Shown here in pieces: positions 34,401 through 37,133 of a stretch of DNA of 37,133 nt. This stretch comes from a bacterium ADurb.Bin157 (GTDB lineage Bacteria; Muiribacteriota; Ozemobacteria; Ozemobacterales; Ozemobacteraceae). Below the pieces are notes generated by a model that was not told where the DNA came from, did no database searches, and saw only the letters and a list, made by a program, of their open reading frames with translations. The stretch lies in contig MWDD01000024.1 in the NCBI GenBank assembly GCA_002070375.1, forward strand, positions 1 through 37,133. Reading direction: 5' to 3'. The stretch's first letter is position 1. Each line of letters opens with the position of its first letter. The translations under genes were made by a program, and so were the position numbers.

Positions 34401-35775
34401 TAAAAAAGCATTGTATGACATTGAAATTAAAGAGCTCGGATATGGGCCGGAACCTTATGCAATTGCCGACGCACTTATGTTCGCCGATGGCAACCGAATT
34501 GTTCAGGTTTTAAATATGTCGATTAGGTTAAGCGGCACAAACCGCGCTGAAATCGAACAGCTGTGGAAATCTCGAATAAATTGCGTGTGCGCCCCAACGA
34601 ACGTAAAACAAAGCAATTCTGAAGTATTACCGGCGTTGTACACAAGTGAACAAATCAAAGAATATGCTATCGGCAAACCTTCTTTGTGCTTTGGTCCTGA
34701 GTTCAAAGCCTATGACAACGACAAATTTTTGGCAAGACTGCCGAATCCGCCGTTTTTGTTTGTAGACAGAATTACAAAAGTAAATGCAGAATATTTAAAG
34801 ATTCAAACTAACGGAACAGTTCAAGGGCAGTTTGATATTAAGCCAGATCATTGGTTTTTCAGAGCAAACAGACAGAGCAGTATTCCGTTTGCCGTAATGT
34901 TAGAGTTCCCGTTGCAAGTTTGCGGCTGGTATTCATGCTACATGGGCTCAGCGAATACAAGCAACAAACCTTTGCATTATAGAAATCTTGATGGTTCGGC
35001 GATTTTGTATGAAGATGTAAATTTGAACAGCGGTACACTGACGGCGACCGTTAAATCTACAAAAGCTGCCAGTTCAGCAGGAATGCTGATACAGTCGTTT
35101 GATTTATTGGTTACTCAGGGAGACCGCAAAATTTACGAAGGCGAAACAACCTTTGGATTCTTCTCAGAAGAAGCGCTTGCGAACCAGATCGGTTTACGCG
35201 GAGTGAATCGATATACACCTACGGAGGCCGAGAAAGCACGGAGTTTTAACTTCGAATTACCTAATCTGGCACCGTTCACCCCTTCCGATAACACAGAAAT
35301 TAAGGTTAACGGACTGACTTTGCCCGGCAAAGCACTGTTGATGGTCGACAACATAGAATTGTTCATTCCTGACGGCGGACCGAAGGGATTGGGCTATATC
35401 AGGGGGACTAAGACTGTTGATAAAAATGAATGGTTCTTTAAGGCGCACTTCTACCAAGACCCGGTTATACCGGGCTCGTTGGGGCTTGAGTCGTTTATTC
35501 AGCTGATGAAGATTGCGGCGATTAACAGGTGGGGAGCCGAATTGCGCGACACCGAGTGCCACTTTGAGCCGATTGCGGTTGGGAACAAGCACAAATGGTC
35601 GTATAGGGGCCAAGTCATACCGACAGATAAGCTTGTGACGGTTGATGCGTGCATAACAGCGATTGATGATGCAAGCAAAACTATGATTGCTGACGGGTTC
35701 TTGTCTGTCGACGGGCGAATCATTTATTCGATGAAAGACTTTGGTCTGCGCGTTGCCGTTGGAGGGATCGCTTGA
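28483..35775 (+). CDS. pfaC: PUFA-synthase-like megasynthase, PfaB/PfaC type (KS-CLF-AT-DH pairs)
   Basis: The 2430-aa protein contains: an active ketosynthase with Cys197 (DAACASS), His331 and His371; a chain-length-factor-like second KS in which all three catalytic residues are replaced (Cys to Glu674 in SSSENSG, His to Ser in EASASGS, His to Gln in VIGQTG); an acyltransferase with Ser1165 (GYSLGE) and His1282; a Pro/Ala/Thr-rich linker (about 1440-1545); and four FabA-like hotdog segments. The second (His1915 in QHFCDDQVMPG) and fourth (His2322 in AHFYQDPVIPG) keep the catalytic His. The first (WYLDNECMP) and third (FRANRQSSIP) do not, so they read as two pseudo/active double-hotdog pairs. 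This combines PfaB- and PfaC-type parts, as in the myxobacterial pfa3 type, but without its acyltransferase tail. There is no enoylreductase. GGAG lies 6 nt before the ATG. Confidence 0.9.
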   Translation: MTVNKHKSPYSIAITGIGGIFPGSSNLEEFWQMIDEGRSAVGRVNDGRWPESCENYQGVGYEPDKVKTVNCCSIKDLRENYEGLNVSPEFMSNLDPLYKIALLAGRDAFYDAKTENLDRTRVQVIIANIALPTDSTSAITRKLNMEIIKSKLAGKPVSTESLFDDNPLNRLSAELPAGLIAATLGLGGGCYTLDAACASSLYAIKRACDELTAGRADAVLTGGLSRPSSQFTQMGFTQLHAISSSGICRPFDKDGDGLIVGEGGGLFLLKRLEDAINCGDKIYGIIRGIGLANDIGGSLLAPYTEGQLRAMRDAYAQAGWQPTEVQLIECHGTGTPTGDAVELKSIKELMGTIYPEDYECVIGSVKSNVGHLLTGAGAAGLMKLILALKNSKLPGVANFRSADPALELDKTPIRILTESKVWERPFEGISRKCALSAFGFGGIDGHVLLEEYMPSAHSLTSGHPVLRRNRPKPSLTGMLDLRTGSNTFELPEIAVVALDTFVGSLKNSKDFFKAMLNCEPAKKPVPENRHRCDADNAAFKEGAYIDKLEIRAGEFKISPLELTEILPQQLLMLKTVSRAMSEMTSDTQTEKIDWGTFIGISQDFDASNFASRWAIKADSAKYNITETDTSELADAISPPLNHPRTVGSLGGIVASRIAREYGIGGPSHTFSSSENSGLSALEAAVRSLQNNEISTAIVGAVDMAGDLRHLLATDQLRPYSRSGGSVPFNKGSDGAFPGEGAVALILKRKDDALKDGDRILSIIKGIGKASCDSLDNKDSKINACIRAMDNAWKESGLVPAKARLFEASASGSNSEDEIEAEAMSRFMPVRDIRKEDLFQNDSQLCAISATKAVIGQTGAAAGLFSLAKAVLCLNRQLLPGYKTLTNPIEPLAKRQDFFFTPNSPQYWFRNRIEGPRVASVNSIGLDGSFYHAVLEEFENDELLSSKARKANLADCCFPAGEPEDCVFAIGGTTTCDLKERISALRNLEASSIQQLAREYAQQFPLRDYSKVFAGIVASSIGELREKIDFAVNHIYNNPDKPITAGPENGDKVFYNPTPQAVNGKVVFVFPGSGNHFLSMGTDLGVNWSEHLKKLDKNYELLASQFAPSKITPWRLAYGENYEEEAMAALIADHNSLVFSHVSCCAFLSDLVRSFGIEPQIIMGYSLGETAGNFATGTWRERDEMVRRMRHSNLFTTELIGEYNAPRKHWGLDENANIEWALGVIACPASEIEKHIIDYDQVYILIENTPEECVIGGNKHQLDVLVNIVKKPFFALDGVSSVHCPAATPASEAYRNLHLYDCYPPEGITFISSGKGEVFVPQREASADSILSQCIGKINFPKCVETAYNEGGRVFLEIGPQASMTRMIHRILSGKPHFARAIMPKNRNQNSSLVRLLANCAAEGIRVNLSPLYSVSEKVLVGSTRSKLKPIEIPTCHPLIVPAHKKQETITEKTFSSAITKPVATPVAAPVPVSLPKPVEPPSTRALQHSLPASAPKPTAAPLPKTLPTLFSKPAGSINPESLGTPPKQVFTKSLNVSKQENTFKEPSMNNIIPNTSSSVIASWYESQKSFADAHNAYLNFSNSTNELIGKIISGGVISHASSEIGKTLSEPVNIRASVEHRFPKPYTGEVFLDREGSMEFAIGKIGNALGEYFASVDSHPTRVRLPDIPLNFVDRVISVEGEKGSLKKGRVITEHDVYPKTWYLDNECMPTGLAVEAGQADLFLAGWLGIDFKTKGIAKYRLLDAVVTFHGPLPRPGDTIHYDIKVDRFIRQADTYLFFFEYDGSIDGKHLITMRNGCAGFFTDKQLADGKGIVLTEDDLRPSPQPDLPGRENLPVMVKQSFDDDALELLRQSRFEEAFGSDFAGLKINAQTIPSGQMKMIDRITEIDPKGGRFGLGRIKAEIDIPQNAWFLTQHFCDDQVMPGTLMYESCMQSLRVFLLRMGWIAPAENSAFEPIIGVQSQLRCRGQVIPGVKKALYDIEIKELGYGPEPYAIADALMFADGNRIVQVLNMSIRLSGTNRAEIEQLWKSRINCVCAPTNVKQSNSEVLPALYTSEQIKEYAIGKPSLCFGPEFKAYDNDKFLARLPNPPFLFVDRITKVNAEYLKIQTNGTVQGQFDIKPDHWFFRANRQSSIPFAVMLEFPLQVCGWYSCYMGSANTSNKPLHYRNLDGSAILYEDVNLNSGTLTATVKSTKAASSAGMLIQSFDLLVTQGDRKIYEGETTFGFFSEEALANQIGLRGVNRYTPTEAEKARSFNFELPNLAPFTPSDNTEIKVNGLTLPGKALLMVDNIELFIPDGGPKGLGYIRGTKTVDKNEWFFKAHFYQDPVIPGSLGLESFIQLMKIAAINRWGAELRDTECHFEPIAVGNKHKWSYRGQVIPTDKLVTVDACITAIDDASKTMIADGFLSVDGRIIYSMKDFGLRVAVGGIA

Positions 35776-36632
35776 CAGAATTTATCGACTGCAAAAAGAT
35801 TATCGAAACGATAAAGGACGACATAAAACGCGGGTTAGCGCGTGAGTATGCTGGTTTGAAGCCTAAAGCGTCTTTTGTGTTGGTCGGCGACAATGTGTTT
35901 TCGAAACGTTATGTTGATTTAAAGATGAAAGCCTGCCAAGAAGTTGGTTTTGAAGTTGAAATAATCAATTTCAGCGCCAATGTAAGTGAAGACGCTTTAC
36001 TTGAAACGATAGTCAAACTTAATTCAGACAAAGGTGTTAACGGAATATTGGTGCAAATGCCCCTGCCTGAGCATATAAATGAGTATAAAATTAAAAATGC
36101 GATAGACAAAGATAAAGACGTAGACGGTCTTAGCGCAGAAAACACGTTTAATATCGTATTCGGAAAAGGCGGGCATATACCCTGTGTGCCCGCATCGATT
36201 CTTTATATTCTTGAGTTGTACAATGTTGATTTTAGTAATAAAACAATTTTAATAGCGGGCAAGTCAGATATCACGTCGAAGCCGTTGTTAAACGTATTTT
36301 CAAACTTAAATAACGCTGATGTTATATTTTGCGATCACGATTCAAAGCGCTTAGCCGAATTTGTAAAAATAGCGGATATTATAGTGACGTGCTGCAATTT
36401 GCCCGGTATTATTGATTCTGATTGGCTCACAGAAGATTCTTACGCATTTGATGCGGGAAACACGTGCATCAAAGACGAAACCAAAAAGATTGGTTACAGA
36501 GTTGTGGGTGATATCGAGCTTAAAGGAACCTGTAAGGCAAAGTGCATAACGCCCGTTCCCGGTGGCCTAGGGCCGCTTTCTATCGCAATGCTGACCAAAA
36601 ACATCTATAACGCTTTTGTATCGCAGATCTAA
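35772..36632 (+). CDS. folD: divergent FolD (methylenetetrahydrofolate dehydrogenase/cyclohydrolase)
   Basis: The 286-aa protein is of normal FolD length. FolD interconverts methylene-, methenyl- and formyl-tetrahydrofolate with NADP. Catalytic Tyr47 and Lys51 (YVDLK), the Gln in VQMPLP, the Asp in KDVDGL and the PVPGGLGP motif are kept. Other family motifs deviate: PCTPxG is PCVPAS, and GRSxIVGKP is GKSDITSKP, both in the substrate and NADP regions. It starts with TTG at 35772, overlapping the pfaC stop by 4 nt (TTGA). GGAGGG, inside the last codons of pfaC, is placed 5 nt upstream, so it is coupled to the Pfa-like operon. It may be the cell's FolD or a co-opted paralog. Confidence 0.88.
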   Translation: MTEFIDCKKIIETIKDDIKRGLAREYAGLKPKASFVLVGDNVFSKRYVDLKMKACQEVGFEVEIINFSANVSEDALLETIVKLNSDKGVNGILVQMPLPEHINEYKIKNAIDKDKDVDGLSAENTFNIVFGKGGHIPCVPASILYILELYNVDFSNKTILIAGKSDITSKPLLNVFSNLNNADVIFCDHDSKRLAEFVKIADIIVTCCNLPGIIDSDWLTEDSYAFDAGNTCIKDETKKIGYRVVGDIELKGTCKAKCITPVPGGLGPLSIAMLTKNIYNAFVSQI

Positions 36633-36676
36633 TAGATAATGCGAAAATAATCCCGACTGTTTGATGTGGTTATAGT

Positions 36677-37133
36677 TTAAAACTTCTGACTAAGTTCAAA
36701 GTTTACGCGCTTATTAGAGAAACCTTCGCTCAGCACACTATCAGCATAAGAAACGATCGCTGAGAAACCATATTTAGTGTTGTAATCAAAGCTTACTGCA
36801 AGGTCTAACCCATCTCTGGCGGGTATTTTCCATGAATTTTCAACAGATGCGCCATACATGCCCCAGTCAGACTTATGATCTTTATTAAGCATACTGCGGC
36901 TGTATACAGCGCTTAAGCCCAAATCTAATTTATACATGTTTTTATCTCTAACCGAAGAGTTATATGCAAAGCCTGCATTTGCATACAATAAGTTGTAATC
37001 GTTGCGTTTAAAGTTCAAAGCAAAGGCGTTGCCGCCGGTAAATGTTTCGCTAATATCGGGGCGATCGAGTTTTGTGTAATTGAGCGAAATGATCGGAACA
37101 AAGCTGTGCCGTTCACTTTTATTCATCTTGCCG
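36677..37133 (-). CDS. C-terminal part of an autotransporter beta-domain protein, cut by the window edge
   Basis: The leftward frame is open to the window edge (in-frame residues precede the Met at 37126), so this is the end of a longer protein. About 150 residues are visible. They show alternating amphipathic strands with aromatic residues (LNYTKL, NLLYANAGFAYN, DLAVSFDYNTKYGF, SAIVSYADS) and end in VNFELSQKF, with the terminal Phe typical of outer-membrane beta-barrels recognised by the Bam complex. It resembles the autotransporter (type V secretion) translocator domain. The passenger is outside the window. It is convergent with folD, with 44 nt between them and no clear terminator. Confidence 0.75.
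   Translation of the reverse strand, partial: GKMNKSERHSFVPIISLNYTKLDRPDISETFTGGNAFALNFKRNDYNLLYANAGFAYNSSVRDKNMYKLDLGLSAVYSRSMLNKDHKSDWGMYGASVENSWKIPARDGLDLAVSFDYNTKYGFSAIVSYADSVLSEGFSNKRVNFELSQKF

Noticed and set aside
1..37133. CRISPR arrays, tRNA or rRNA genes, insertion sequences, prophage genes
   Set aside because: No regularly spaced direct repeats, cloverleaf-like segments, transposase or phage proteins were recognised on either strand.

Overview
This window comes from the chromosome of a diderm (Gram-negative type) bacterium with an AT-leaning genome. The outer membrane is implied by a C-terminal autotransporter beta-barrel at the right edge, and the cell-envelope genes fit it. The phylum cannot be fixed from sequence reading alone. 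The mix of a bacterial deoxyhypusine-synthase-like protein, HEAT-repeat fusions and a multidomain lipid synthase suggests an uncultured or poorly studied lineage. No tRNA, rRNA, CRISPR array, transposase or phage gene was seen.

Layout. 1-316: the edge of a leftward transcription unit with a consensus-like promoter and an operator-like inverted repeat. 317-1294: a deoxyhypusine-synthase-family enzyme, transcribed leftward. 1444-4067: a three-gene ABC-2 exporter. 4076-4830: a small leftward pair (FmdB-type zinc ribbon and a membrane-anchored hypothetical). 4920-10739: two very large HEAT-repeat proteins facing each other tail to tail, one ending in a class III nucleotidyl cyclase and one ending in a PilT-type motor ATPase. 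10813-11517: an HTH-PIN fusion divergent from the next block. 11720-17874: the classic translation/envelope block rpsB-tsf-pyrH-frr-uppS-cdsA-rseP. Here uppS carries an N-terminal two-cluster ferredoxin domain, and dxr is missing from its usual place. 17914-21386: an exported macroglobulin-like protein, a HAD-IB phosphatase and a DUF2156/LPG-synthase-C-like protein. 21558-36632: a PUFA-synthase-like (Pfa-type) megasynthase in two huge genes, followed by an overlapping divergent folD. 36677-end: the C-terminus of an autotransporter.

How the parts fit. The Pfa-like pair contains initiating and extending KS, AT, four ACPs, KR, a PKS-type dehydratase, KS-CLF, a second AT and two FabA-like double-hotdog dehydratase pairs. 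That is nearly a complete iterative lipid synthase, but no enoylreductase or phosphopantetheinyl transferase lies in the window. uppS, cdsA, rseP and the LPG-synthase-like gene also concern lipids and the envelope.

Regulatory signals. Several sigma-70-like promoters can be read. Three genes (ABC ATPase, exported protein, DUF2156 protein) have a -10 element exactly 6 nt before an ATG, no Shine-Dalgarno, and all begin ATGAAAA, which predicts leaderless mRNAs. Most other starts have good Shine-Dalgarno sequences. No textbook intrinsic terminator (GC hairpin followed by a U run) was seen. All functions are inferred from motif recognition, with no database search.
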